A stretch of DNA of 64,000 bases from positions 30,114,501-30,178,500 of the forward strand of contig NC_080577.1 of assembly GCF_029962835.1 (NCBI RefSeq). Direction: 5' to 3'. A program made the position numbers and the translations under genes. How positions within the stretch are numbered: position 1 is the first letter of the stretch; each line of letters starts with the position of its first letter. The notes under the pieces are model-generated. The model did not search any database. It was not told the DNA's origin and worked only from the letters and a program-made list of their open reading frames with translations. Shown here in pieces: positions 11,104 to 22,722 of this stretch. Source of the stretch: Magnolia sinica. Taxonomy: Eukaryota; Streptophyta; Magnoliopsida; Magnoliales; Magnoliaceae.

Positions 11104-13491
11104 TTAGGAATCAGGGGCTTGGTCTGGGCGGGCATCTTCGACAGGCTCTTCTCCAGCATCGTCAGGCAACAAGGGCTCAAGGTCAAGGTCCGGGTACAAA
11201 TCCTGGACCGCTTCAATACAAGCATCATAACCACAGTTGTAAAACTTGTTGGCTTCGACATCCCTTTCTTTTGAAGCCTTGAAGGCATCAATCGCGACCG
11301 CTACTGCCCCTGTCAGGGAAGCCGCGTCTTCGGCTCGTTAAGCCTCCACCGCTTGGGAGACAGCTCAGCTCTGCTCTTATACCACATCGGCCTTACTCCG
11401 TTCCAGGACTTCTCCTAGTCGGGTAATCTCCTTGGCTAAAAAATCTGCATGAGCCCTAGCTCGTGTCAGCTCGGCCTCCGCCGCCCCACATCGGACCTCG
11501 AAGCCACCTGTAACCTTCTGCAGTTAGAGCTCTCTAGTCTTCCCATCTTCAAGCTGCCGACGCAGCTGGCCCACCTCAAGCTGAAATAGGGTGACCTTAT
11601 CCCTGTGAATCCCCACCTCATTTTGGAGAGCCTCCACCTCGGCATCCCTCCTCTCGAACTCCCGTATTCTCTCCCGAACCAAAAGGAGCTTCAGGACAGT
11701 TTGAACGGGAATATAAAAATGAGCATGTGGATGAAACAGAGATAAAAAGGAGAAGAAAATCAACGAGTAATACCGTATAGAAAACAGGAGCCATGTCGTT
11801 CAGGAAGGAGCTATCCGACTTGGTGAGGAGTTTGGTTATCTCTTCTTCGGAGGTGTGTTTGGCGGCCCAAGGTATCAAACAAGACAAGTGGTCGCCCGAC
11901 TGAAACCTCTCGCTGCTCGTCCACACCTGGGCCGAGCCCACTGCTTCCTCAACCCTAGTCCAACTGCTTGCTGAGGTTTGAGCCTCGGCCCCGAACTCAT
12001 TTCTAGCGTCAGGGGGAGAGAGCATATTGTCAACTATCCTGATGGCCTCCTCCCGTTCGGAGGAAGAGGGCACGATAATGCAGGGCTCGGGGGCTGCAGG
12101 TGGGGCCTCCGCGGTAGGAGGAACGGCGGTGGGAGGAAGGGAAGTAGTAATGGTTGCTACTGAGGATGGAACAATGGTTGCTGGAACCTGCGTATAGGTA
12201 AGCACTGCAGTAGGAACTTACGTATTGGCAAGCACCGCAGCAGGAGTCGCGACAATCGGAACTGCAGCAGAAGGGCCCTCCCCGCGAGGGGTGGCTTGCC
12301 TCCTCCGAATAGTAGTCTTCGTCCTCGACTCGGTCCTCAACATCTCCTCCGCTGTTGGAGCGGCTTTCCTCTTCCGAGAACCAGACGCCTTGGCCATGCC
12401 TGCGTGAGGAATAAAGGATCAACAACTAAGTGAATGAAATTAACCTCACCAAATGTAATAAGATGACAAGTCACTAAAGGATGTGGGGAGAGGCTGGGAC
12501 TTGCAAAGCCCAGACCAATGAAGATTGGCCGCAGTAATCAGGTCCGTCCAAGAGCGAAGCTCCCCCGATCGCGCCCTAGCCTTGGCAATGCGGTTCTTCT
12601 GGGCCTAGTCAAGGAGTGGTGTGCCCCTTGGGAAATCTACAAGGATAAAGAAGGCTCTATTCTGACTGAAGCAGAAGGAGATTTTTAAATAAAAAACGGA
12701 AGGAAAAATAATCAAAGGCCGACCTGGTTTCCTGAATCAGGTGGGAACCCGAGTCGACAGAGTCTCGAGCTCCGCCACTAGCACCTCCCACTCGCCCGCA
12801 GCCCAGAACCACTTATTCTTCCAATCCTTATTGGAAGACGGGAGATTCATCACCAGCTCCAACCCTTTGCTGCATCGGGTTGCGAAGTAGTACCATGGTT
12901 CTTGGCTGTCATGCTTAACCAGTACAGGCTCATCAGCTCCTCCGGGGTTAGCTCCGGATTCCCGACTTGGCGCCAAATGATGAAGGAAGAGATCAACACC
13001 CTCCAAGCGTTGGGGGTAAATTGCCCCGAGGCAAGTCCGAGGTAAGCTGTTATGGCTCGGACAAAAGGATATAGGGGGAGCTGAAGCCCGCATTGTAGCG
13101 CGCAGAGGAAGATTGCAACTTCCCCCTCGGCAGGGGCGCCAGCGGTATCCGTGGGCTCCAGGGCCCTTATCTGAACGGAGTTTGGGATCTGGAACTCCAA
13201 ACGGATCCAAGCCATTTGAGACCCCGATAGAACCGAGCCTCCAGGGACTACCTCCGAGGTTCGCCCGCTCATGGGCATTTCAGCAGTCTCGGTGGTAGTG
13301 GCCTGGGAGGCCCGGGCAACTGTCCTCTTGCCGGCCCATTGAGTCCGAGCACCTGCCCCTTTCTGTCTCCGAGGCGGAGGGTGTAAGGGTACAGCTTCCA
13401 AGGGACCTTTAGAGGCCCCTTTTCCGTCATCTGAGCTCCCCAGCTCGGAGTCATCATCATATTCCCAGAAGGTTTCAAGTTCAGAGGACAT
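11104..13491 (-). pseudogene. Antisense accessory gene (Transposase_28-like), multi-exon
   Basis: A gene on the strand opposite gag-pol. The proposed start is ATG 13491, giving MSSELETFWEYDDDSE, an acidic, Pro/Arg-rich N-terminus. A domain with LQCGLQLPLYPFVRAITAYL and GQFTPNAWRVLISSF follows. That pattern recalls Pfam PF04195 (Transposase_28, 'putative gypsy type transposon'), known as an extra antisense ORF in Tat-group elements. The frame shifts near 12910, then reads WYYFATRCSKGLELVMNLP and KDWKNKWFWAAGEWE. Further blocks lie at 12450-12640 (RARSGELRSWTDLITAAN), 12399-11780 (MAKASGSRKRKAAPTAEE onward) and 11724-11104, a coiled-coil (ERIREFERRDAEVEALQNEV) ending FYNCGYDACIEAVQDLYPDL and stop TAA 11104. 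A premature TAA lies at 11340. Introns are inferred from breaks near 11730-11775 and 12400-12450. The function of the family is unknown. Confidence 0.75.
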
Positions 13492-13688
13492 TAGGGTGAG
13501 AAGTAAAAGAAGCAACGGAAGAAACTCACCGTACGACCACCGGAAATTGCCTTTGCCGAAAAAGCTTGGTCGGTCGGAATCGCCTACCGAAAACTTCAAG
13601 TCGATTGAAATCGCCTTCACTGAAAATCGCCTCCTCCGGTATGCGTCTGAATTTTGGATCCAAGTAAGGAGGGCGAATCCGAAAGGAG

Positions 13689-13698
13689 CTTATATAAG
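13689..13698 (-). promoter_or_regulatory. Candidate TATA box for antisense gene
   Basis: CTTATATAAG is a perfect palindrome and so gives a TATA box on the minus strand about 200 bp upstream of the antisense start codon. It is separate from the LTR promoter. Confidence 0.45.
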
Positions 13699-14084
13699 CC
13701 ATACAAAATCTCTGCATTAATAGCAAGGAGTGATGGCCGCAGACGAATCGTCGTGAGCTGATTCCCGAGCACACGTGACTATCTGTCGTTGGCCGAGCCC
13801 CTGCCAGGTAGCACGGTTATCACATTGAGCAGCATGCTCTGATACACGAAGCGACGCCCAAGTAGGTGAAGCTATCACAATGATTCTTCCTCGGGCTTAC
13901 GTGGCGACTCGTCATAGGTTGTGCAACTATTCGAAATCGCAACCCTTGCCACGCGTTCGCTAAAAAGCAAGCCACAGGCCCGGAATCCCGAGAATATGAC
14001 GTTTCGAATTCGAAGATCAAAATTACATCAGTTTGGGAGGGCGATCTTCTATGTAATTACTCTTCGAGTCCACATTTGAACTCG

Positions 14085-14100
14085 AAGAGTAGGGGGCTTC
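14085..14100 (+). other. Polypurine tract
   Basis: AAGAGTAGGGGGCTTC directly precedes the right LTR, the position and purine richness required for second-strand priming. An equivalent precedes the 3' LTR of the gag-only element at 55499. Confidence 0.75.
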
Positions 14101-14983
14101 TGTTATGGGAAGATCCGAGCCTCTAATAAATCCAAGGGTAAGCATCAAACTAATTCAACTAAGTGCATGAACAACGTAGGTGATGCTCGTCCGACCCGGT
14201 GTGAGCATCCCTGAAGAGGTCGTACCATAAAGGTGCTCTTACTTTGAGACTGTAGATCGGAGTGACTTCAACACTCCGATCGGAAGTAATAAGCCGTTTT
14301 CCTAACATTTGACGGAAGACGAACGATCCGATCATTGACGTCGATTGTAAGAAGTCCGACCCGATAAGATAAATCCGACATCTTGCCTTGGACTTCAAGT
14401 AGAAGGTTCCCATAGAAAGATTCCAAAGCGCTTGACAAGTAAGAGGCTGGGTCCACTAGCTCAGTTCGGAATTTGACTCGGACCAAGAAAGTTTTCTTCA
14501 GCAAGCTAAATGACCAAGGTTAAGTGACGTCTTGTCAAGACGAGCCGAGCCGAGGCAATATGTTGAGGCAGGTATTCTGTCTGCTAAATTCGGAAACTAC
14601 CATAAGGGAACGTGGTCGAATACTTCGCTCCCAGATATGCATTATCCACACGATGTGCTACACGATCCACGAATTGCGTATGATATCCTCACAATCTCAG
14701 TATCCCATTGATTGGGTAAATCGTGCCGACAATAATGGGCCCGGATTGTCCAACAGTTAGGTATAAATACATTGAGATCCCACTACTACAGGTACGTAAG
14801 ATCTGACATCCTCCATTACTCTCCATTTAGACCCAGATTCCCTTGACTTGACTTAGGCATTGGAGGGTCCCCCAGCTTAGCTAGGGTCACTTTTGCTTGT
14901 TCTCATTATGTAGGATCAAGACGTTGCAGTGGTCTACGGTTCGGGAGACTGAGGGGAGTGCCGACCAGATTTTGACCTCAACG
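14101..14983 (+). repeat. Right LTR of Tat-like element
   Basis: Starts TGTTATGGGAAG like the left copy. It ends CAACG where the left copy has CAACA. I read this as a last-base change, because it leaves a perfect GGGTG target duplication. TATAAATA sits at 14762-14769. Confidence 0.92.
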
Positions 14984-14988
14984 GGGTG
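14984..14988. repeat. Target-site duplication, right (GGGTG)
   Basis: Matches 3995-3999. The following GATTTCTCACAGG continues the dispersed repeat interrupted at 3999. Confidence 0.8.
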
Positions 14989-17150
14989 GATTTCTCACAG
15001 GTATCCATGTAGGCCAAACAAACTACCAGAGTTAGGTGGGCAGGACAATTAACGTCCATCAATGGCAAGCGAGAGATTTGATGGACATTTAAGTCTAGCG
15101 GGGAGGGTTGCTCGACTTAGGTGGGGCCCACCATGATGTAACAAATTCAATCCATCTATCTATTTTCACCTCATTTTATGACATGATCCAAAAATGAGAC
15201 TGATCTAAAGCTCAAGTGGGCCAAATAAATATAAAAAAAAATGAGAATTAAACATCCATCGTTAAAATATTCTTCAGGCCATGGGATACTTAAAAATAAA
15301 AAATAATGATAATCCACCCTATCCATCTGTTGTTCAGCTCATTTTATGGCTTGTGCCCAAACATGCGGCCGGTAACGAGCTCCAGTGGGCAACAGATTAA
15401 GTCTAGAGGTTGTTTGACCATAGTGGGGCCCACAATGATGTTTGTGACCAATCCATTCTGTTCATTTGGTCTGCCACCTCATTTTAGGGAATGAGACATT
15501 AAATGATATTGATCAAGAGCTCAAGTAGGTCACACGGACATGAAACAATGGGGATTAAAAGTTCACCGTTAAAACACTCATTGAGCCGCATGATGTTTTT
15601 GACAAATCCACCTCATCTATATGTTTATATGGCTCATTTTATGCTATGGACCAAAAAATGAGGCCAATACCAAGCTCTAGTGGGCCAAGTGACAGGAAAT
15701 AGTGGGAATTGAGCGTCCAACATTTAAGAATCTTAGGGCCATTATAAGTCCCACTTTAGATATGCTGCATTAATAAGCTCATGCACTCAAATGAGCTGGT
15801 AAAATAGATGGACAGGATGAATTTTTTTCAAATAATAAGGTAGGCCCTAGGTATAGTTGGGGGTTAAGGTCACACGTGCGCCCATGAATCCAATCCAAGG
15901 CAACAAGGGGAGATTGCAACATGCGATAAAGCGAGGGCAGTTTTATCAATACGAAAGTACACAAATCCATTCGTAAAGTAACATCGAAGGGTGTAATATT
16001 GAACTAATAAAACTATGTGCGGGTTCTGAAATTAGTTTACAAGTGGGAGGTTTCCGGTCCATAGCACAGAAGAAAGGCAGTTACAAGGGAAAAGACTCTT
16101 TTTTTATGACCATTCTGTAATCCATGTTTACAAAGAACAAAACTGTTTCATAAACCAGACAAGGATTACGGTTTGTCACCATTTTCAAAATGGTGGAGAC
16201 TCATCAACTGTATGCATGGCAAGCATGCATGTAGATCTAGACCATCCAAATCCCGGGATCCCTCATGTACTAAATTGCAAATCTATTTAAATTGTGGATT
16301 CTTATTGCAATTCATTTCAAGGACATTCCCAGGGCCTGTTTGGGTGCCACTTAAAAATTTAGTTAATCTCATTTTAGCTAATCAAAATTATATAATAGAG
16401 ATCATGAGAAATGCTCACACACAACTAGTTGGACCGTGAGTTTTGGTCCAACTAGCTGGGCATTTAATGAAAAAATTCTCCCTTTTATACAATGCATACA
16501 CCTATATTGAGGGATTTTAGAATGCATGTCATAGTTATGTAAAGTGGCATATTTGTTAAGATCTAAGCCATTCATCCGTTAGGATCTACTAAGGAGATCT
16601 TATATAGGGAAAAAATTCATATCCATTCATCTTTCAAGTAGGCCACGCCAACGTAAATAGTTTGGAGGGTGAACTTTTCTTTATCAACTATTTCCAGTTG
16701 TGTGGTCCACCTGAAGCATGGATGGGCCTGAAATTTGATCGCTAGGTGTAAAGTGAGGTGACTCATCAGATGTTCGGGGTATATTTAAAATTAATACCAT
16801 AGTCGGCCTAGTCAAAGGGGCCACTCTTTTTAAAAGCTGCGTTTAAATCGCCCGTGGATCGGCTTACAAGGATTAATTACCAAAACATCGCCACCTCTAT
16901 GCAAACATTATGAGCATTAATTAGAACTTTAAATTATGCCAAACGGTAATATTTTGGGAACAGGTACCACACGCACTCCCACCTCAGATTTTTTACGGGC
17001 CACTCTTAAATGTATGTAAGATCCACTCCGACCATTAAACGTGTAATCCAGTGATATTCGGGATATTCGCAAAAATTGAACATTACCTACACGTACCTAG
17101 TCCGGGATATTTGTGAAATTTGATCGAGTCCAAGTCGGCGTAATGAGTTC
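14989..17150. other. Spacer with dispersed-repeat remnants
   Basis: No gene was recognised. At least four successive remnants of the window's common repeat occur: GTGGGGCCCACCATGATG near 15122, TAGTGGGGCCCACAATGATG near 15420, and weaker ones near 15590 and 15830. A short inverted unit, CACACAACTAGTTGGACC followed by GGTCCAACTAGCTGG, occurs at 16417-16458. Confidence 0.6.
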
Positions 17151-17388
17151 CCCGTAAGGCCGCACTAATGTGCAGGACAACTAACCACTTTGACAATCAA
17201 ACAGACCGAATATTCCTAGGGTGATTACATAACAAAGGAAACGACAGACCAAACAGTACAAGATTCCCTGTAAAGCTGCAATGAATGCGCAGAGGCCCTT
17301 ACTTTTCAGACTTACTCTCCAATGTTATCAACAATCTGACGTGAAAGGGTTGTGATTGGTGACTCGTAAAGCCGCGACGGATGCGCAG
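17151..17388 (+). repeat. Motif repeated three times (GTAAAGCCGC...ATGCGCAG)
   Basis: Three variants of a 22-25 bp motif sit about 100-115 bp apart, near 17153, 17269 and 17365. Each reads GTAARGCYGC, about 5-6 variable bases, then ATGYGCAG. They lie in the few hundred bases before the candidate polypurine tract, so they may belong to the 3' internal region of the element whose LTR starts at 17575. Confidence 0.6.
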
Positions 17389-17560
17389 GGGATAATCACA
17401 ATGTTTTTCTCAACCCTCATGATATGTGCAAGTTATCTCTTTTCCAGATAATCAACTGACAATGATATAATAGTAGACAATAGATTCGAGTTGTTATCCT
17501 TTCTGACCAGAAGGGTTGGGTGTCCACTTGCTTTGGCACTCAGTTGCTCGCAACCTCGGC

Positions 17561-17574
17561 CAAAGAGGGGCATC
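17561..17574 (+). other. Candidate polypurine tract
   Basis: CAAAGAGGGGCATC immediately before TGTAGACAC looks like a gypsy polypurine tract. It supports reading the block that follows as a 3' LTR with internal sequence to its left, instead of a random repeat. Confidence 0.5.
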
Positions 17575-18144
17575 TGTAGACACCCCACCCAGGCTGACAA
17601 CTTGAAGAGGCTAAGACAGTTAAAGAACCATGACTATATTTGCACCCAAAACCCTAACCCAAACCTCAAACCCTCAATCCATAACCCGAAGCCCTAATCC
17701 AAACCGTTCAATCCATATACAGCCCCAACCTACACCATAGATCCTGGCCTGAGCCATTACCCGAACCCCAAACCCACTTATTTGAACTCCAAAATCCCAA
17801 AAAGGAGACTATCGGACGAACTAGTGCACCAATGAGGCCCACATGCTTGAGCCCGGCCCGAGCCTGGACTACCACCGATGGTACTCGGAGTACCACCACT
17901 CGCGACCCGCATGTGATCTTCTGGAGACAGCTGTTACAGTGTCCGAAGGTCAACCCCCCCCAACCTTTACTATTTACCATTTTACCAGCCTCAGGTAGCC
18001 AATCACAAGCCTCCATTACATCATTTTAACCTCTACCTGCCCCCTATTTACCATAGAGCCATTTGAGAGGGCTATAAATAGTCCTCTCCTCTTCTCATTT
18101 CCACGACAGAAAATAACAACACATCCACATCCAAGAGGGAGAGA

Positions 18145-18180
<36 letters not shown>

Positions 18181-18916
18181 CTCTCGAACCTCCAAGTTTT
18201 GATCTTTTAGCCACCCCCTAGCCCTACCTCTTAGCCTTTTCAATCCCAAGTCTAGTCCGGATTGATCATGGTGCAACTCATGTCTTAACCTACTTAAGTT
18301 CAAGCCAAAGATCTTTTCATTTTACATATAAGCATTCATCATGATATCTATTCCCTTTTCAACCTCCCTGCTTCTCTAGATCTATAGTGAACTTATGCTC
18401 TTTGACTTGCCGTACATCGGATCCTATCATATTAGAAATTCCTAGTGATCTAGTCCATTTTTCTTTACCTTTTTGCATAAGTATCATCACATCCACCCTC
18501 TAGACACATCATTGGATGTATGCTCTGTGGCTTGCCGAAATCTCGGATCTTACCACATCAGAAATCCGTATGTGCCTAGTCCTAATCCGACCATATTATT
18601 CATCTCTTGAGATTTCTTACTACACTAAGTAGAGACTGTACATTTGTACGGGCAGAGAGGGTGCCTAACACCTTCCCTCTTTGTAACTGAAGTCCTTTAT
18701 CCAGAATCCCGAATCGCAGATCAGGAGTCACTCTAAGGTAGGAGAGTCTTCGGATTTCTCAAACATTACATATTCTGCAGTTTCTAACCGACTGCGGGAT
18801 TTTGAGATCAATTGGCTAGTGACGACTCCAACATTCACAAATCGGCCTACTAACCCCCACCTTTCAAGCCATAAAAACATTTAAATCAGTGTGGGTGCCG
18901 ATTTCCAGTGTCTACA
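17575..18916 (+). mobile_element. LTR-like block, complete (copy 2), 1.34 kb
   Basis: Bounded by TGTAGACAC and its exact inverted complement GTGTCTACA. It contains TATAAATA at 18073-18080, then a CT/GA-rich leader with a (GA)n run at 18149-18178. From 18185 it matches copy 1 (1-732) closely. The first 250 bp have CCCTAA-like strings. A TGACGACTCC site near 18827 parallels the primer-site-like string in copy 1. No 5-bp duplication is visible at its own edges. Confidence 0.65.
18073..18080 (+). promoter_or_regulatory. TATA box in LTR-like block
   Basis: TATAAATA lies about 500 bp inside the block and is followed within 100 bp by a pyrimidine/GA-rich leader, as in many plant LTR promoters. Confidence 0.5.
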
Positions 18917-19498
18917 GCGGGGTAAATTGAAAATTGAGCGGGGTAAACCGAAAATTAAGCGAGGCAAACTAGAAATTGAACAGGGCAAACTGAAAATTGA
19001 ACGGGGTAAACCGAAAATTGAGCAGGGCAAACTAGAAATTGAGCGGGGCGAACCGAAAATTAAGTGGGGCAAACCACAAATTAAGCGGGGCAAACCGAAA
19101 ATTGAGAGGGGCAAACTAGAAATTGAGCGGGGCAAGCCGAAAATTGAGCGGGGGCAAATTAGAAATTGAGCTGGGCAAACTGAAAATTGTGCGGGGCAAA
19201 CTGAAAATTAAGCAGGGCAAACTAGAAATTGAGCGGGGCGAACTGAAAATTGAGCGGGGCAAACTGAAAATTGAGCGGGGCAAACCAGAAATTGAGCGGG
19301 GCAAACTAGAAATTGAGCAGGGTAAATTGAAAATTGAGCAGGGCAAACCAAAAATTGAGCAGGGCAAATTAGAAATTGAGTGGGGTGAATTGAAAATTGA
19401 GTGGGGCAAACCAGAAATTAAGCGGGGCAAACCAAAAATTGAGTGGGGCAAACTAGAAATTGAGTGGGGCAAACTGAAAATTGAGCGGGGCAAACTGA
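18917..19498 (+). repeat. 21-bp minisatellite, about 27-28 copies
   Basis: Second array of the unit seen at 733-1144, longer and rearranged. One unit near 19150 has an extra G (22 bp) and shifts the open frame. Several runs of units follow the same order of variants as in copy 1, so the arrays share ancestry and then changed in copy number. Confidence 0.9.
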
Positions 19499-21466
19499 TG
19501 CATGCATTTGATCCATGTAGGATTTTCGTGAATTTTGAAATCCATTACAAATGTGGGCCCCACATTGATGCATGCATTTATCTATGTTGTTTATCCATAT
19601 ACACCATTTACATGTGACATTTTAGATATATATGTGTACAAGTGAATGATATGTTGAGGGTCAAATATTGCATATTGGACCACATTTATATGTTGGTTTT
19701 ATGAACATGATAATGCTTAATGTTCTATTTTACTCATGTTTGTGTTGCAAGATGAATTTAAGAGCTTAAATTGAAAACAGTGTCAAAAGCGTGGATTTAA
19801 TGCTCAAGAATCATGAAGTCAAGGGATGGATCTTAGGAGACCAAGATTGAAGAATTCATATGCCAAATATCTAAGGAAACCAAGTAATGAAGGAAGAGAA
19901 TTGAAGAATTGAAGTGAAGATAAGGAAGCTTGAAAATCATCTCGAAAATAGATTCCGGGGCCAGAAAAGTCTAATTTAAAAAAATGGTCAGAATGGCCTT
20001 CGATAATATCGAAGACCTGTAGATAATATCGAAGGGACATATCGAAGACCTGTAGATAATATCGAGAAATTCAGGATTTTTGGTCAAACTCGCTGGACAT
20101 TCTGGACTGATCTTCGATACTATCAAAGACCTGTCAATAATATCGATGGACATATCGAAGACCCTTAGATAATATCGAAGGTGCATAAATTTTAGAACCC
20201 AGGTGGGGCCCACTGTAATGTTTGTGAGAAATCCTCACCTTCCATCCATTTTGTGAGTTAATTTTAGAACATGATGAGAAAAATGAACTGTATCCAAAGC
20301 TCAAGTGGGCCATACTAAAGGAAAACGTGGTTAGGGAAATTCCTACTGTTGAAACTTACTTGGGTTCAACAGTGATGTTTACATGCCATCCATACCGTTA
20401 ATAACTTCATTCCTATTGGGATGAACTAAAGTCACAAATATTAGCATGATTCAAAACACTTGTGGGCTAAGAATATTTCAATTGTGGACATTCAATTATC
20501 ACGTTTTCAGCTCACTTAAGCTTTTGAAACGGTTCATTTTTGGCATCATGTCTTAAAATGAACTTACTTAATGGATAGACGGGGAGGATTTCTCATAAAC
20601 ATCACAGTGGGCCCCACCTGAGTTCCCAGGGCAGGAATGGAAATCCACGTCCGTCCGTGCTTTTCTCTGCACGCCAGCCAATCCGCTTCCGAAAGGAAGG
20701 TAGGGGTATTTTGGTCCTCCAATGTTCATCCGTACGTCCAAAGTCTAAGTTGGTAAGGTAAGTTTTGAAGTCTTCGTAAAAAGAAAAGGGGTAAAAATTT
20801 GCGTCTACAGTGGTAAATTTCTCAAGAGAAATTAACAATTTTATGGAAACAACAATGGTGTGACCGGCGTACACCCCTTTCAATTTTTAAAAGGGCCCAC
20901 CGTGATGTGTTCAATAGATCTACTCCGATCATTGGATGTGTGATGACATGTCGGGCTCAGAGCCCAAAAAAAAGAGTCAAGCTAATCAATGATTTAAGTG
21001 GGTCAGACCAATTGAAATAGTTGGAAGAGACATTCAACCTTAATTTTTACTAGGCCTACCATGATGAAAATGTAAAATCTACTCCAACCATTAGCTGCCA
21101 CACCAAATGTTAGGCATCGTACCCAAAAATCAGGCTCATAAGTAATTCAAGTGGGCCACACCAAGAGAAAGAGTTTGGAAGGTAAGCTTTCTATCTACAC
21201 TTGTTCCAATTGTGTGGTCCACATGAACCAGGGATAGGGCTGGTCTTTTTGCAATGGTTGTAACATGCAGTGACCCACTTAATGATTGGGTGGAATTCAC
21301 AGTAATGCTATGATAAGCCCCACCTAAACAAAACTTCATTTCATCAATTACATGGAAAGATTTATTAACATTAACGGCTCATTAAATGACATAGCTAGTT
21401 GGACCAATTTGAATTGTCCAACTAGATGTGTGTGAGAATCTCTCTCTCTCTCTCTACATACATACA

Positions 21467-21536
<70 letters not shown>

Positions 21537-21661
21537 CACACAGCTAGGTGGACAATTTAAATTACTCCAACTAGCCGTGCATTAAATATAAAAAATAACT
21601 ATATATGGATAATTTATAATTTAAATTGGTTCAACTAGCTATGTATTAAATATAAAAAACA
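19499..21661. repeat. Non-coding segment, copy of 1145-3268
   Basis: Same order of sub-segments as copy 1, including the CGATAATATCG array (19998-20185) and the dispersed repeat (20888-21440). It ends at TTAAATATAAAAAACA. No gene was recognised. Confidence 0.8.
21441..21533. repeat. (TC)n, CATA and (TA)n microsatellite
   Basis: A short TC run, three CATA-type units and about 30 TA dinucleotides. It is the orthologous position of 3091-3151, much expanded for TA. Confidence 0.95.
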
Positions 21662-22161
21662 CTTATTTGTTCACATGTAATGCTCCTCACTAGAGTATAT
21701 GTGATTAACTTTTATAATGTACAATGGGAATACATGTCACATATCTAGTCCATTTATCGAATAAGTCATATTAATTCAATTTTATCCATAAAAAATTATT
21801 AAACAATCTTAATTTACTTAAGCCACACATGCAAATTGAATCTGAATGGTTGGAATGAATTTCTAACCATCCATTTTTCTTGTAGAATAAGATTATACTA
21901 TTAATTACATAAAAATAATAATTTTATAGGCTTCAAATGTTCATAAGGGACCATAACTGTTTAACGAACAAGACTTGTTAGACATGTGGTACATTACTTG
22001 GATAAATCACAAGAGTTCATCTTCTGTAAATGTTCCATTTTATTTTAAAATAAGTTTTCTCATCGTCCTCTTTCTGTCTTCATTTAATCCCCCTCCTCTA
22101 CCGACGCTCTCTTCCTGTGATATTGGAAACGGAAATCCAGAGCTTAGGCTGCAACTGAAAG
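21662..22161. other. AT-rich spacer
   Basis: No domain-bearing ORF. A 68-codon ORF at 21975 and its antisense partner have no recognisable similarity. I see no other structure. Confidence 0.6.
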
Positions 22162-22722
22162 GGACGTGGATTAGCCACTGACAGGTTGGGTAGCGAGACT
22201 CGCTTTTGGAGTAACGCCACCAAGTTCTGTAAGCCCTATCAAGATGTATGTTTTGTATCCATGCCGTCCATTCAATTGGAGAGATCATTTTAGGGCAAGA
22301 GCCAAAGAATGAGGTAGATACAAAGCTGTAGTGGAGCCCACGACAAAAAATAGGTAGGGAGAGTGATTCCCACCGTTGAAACCTTCCTAATACCCACCAT
22401 CATATTTATTTGAAATCCAAACTGTTTACAAGTTAACACAGACATGAAAGAAGGCAAAACACAAATATCAGCTTGATGGACAACTTTTATGGCCCTTAGA
22501 AGTTTTTAATGGTGGATGTCACTTTCCCCACCGTTTTCTGTGGTGGGGTCCAATGGAGCTTTGGATTTGACTCATTCTTTAGCTCTTGCCCTAAATTGAT
22601 CTCTCCAAATGGATAGACAACGTGGATACAAAACATACATCATGGTGGGGCTCACAGAGCTTGGTGATGTCACTTCAGTAGCTAATCTTGCTACGCAACC
22701 CGTCGGTACCTAATCTGCGTCC
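22162..22722. mobile_element. Foldback (long-TIR) element, family A, copy 1
   Basis: The left half begins GGACGTGGATTAG and the right half ends CTAATCTGCGTCC. The two halves are inverted complements over more than 200 bp each, including the AGTAGC and ATGATGTATG segments. There is no coding capacity. Similar copies sit at 23365, 44208 and 45661. TGAAAG occurs on both sides, possibly a worn target duplication. Probably a non-autonomous DNA transposon. Confidence 0.75.

Larger units (their letters stand above)
4000..14983 (+). mobile_element. Decayed Ty3/gypsy retrotransposon, Tat-like
   Basis: This is an 11-kb LTR element complete in structure. In order: left LTR, primer-binding site, gag, aspartic protease, reverse transcriptase, RNase H, integrase, a 3.6-kb 3' region with an antisense gene, polypurine tract and right LTR. 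The order RT-RH-integrase is that of Ty3/gypsy. The CX2HX2HX6C gag motif, the absence of a chromodomain and the long 3' region with an extra antisense gene fit the Tat lineage. Many stops and at least three frameshifts make it non-autonomous. By eye the LTRs differ at roughly 5% of sites, mostly transitions, so the insertion is not recent. Confidence 0.93.

Noticed and set aside
11978..12163. Gly/Arg-rich plus-strand peptide in the Tat-like 3' region
   Set aside because: It is the opposite strand of the antisense gene's Ala/Pro-rich exon; composition alone explains the open frame.
17640..17705. Interstitial telomere
   Set aside because: CCCTAA-like strings are irregular, cover about 65 bp, and sit within an LTR-like block.
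22040..22288. Overlapping ORFs near 22.0-22.3 kb
   Set aside because: They span a repeat boundary and have no domain; both strands are open by chance.
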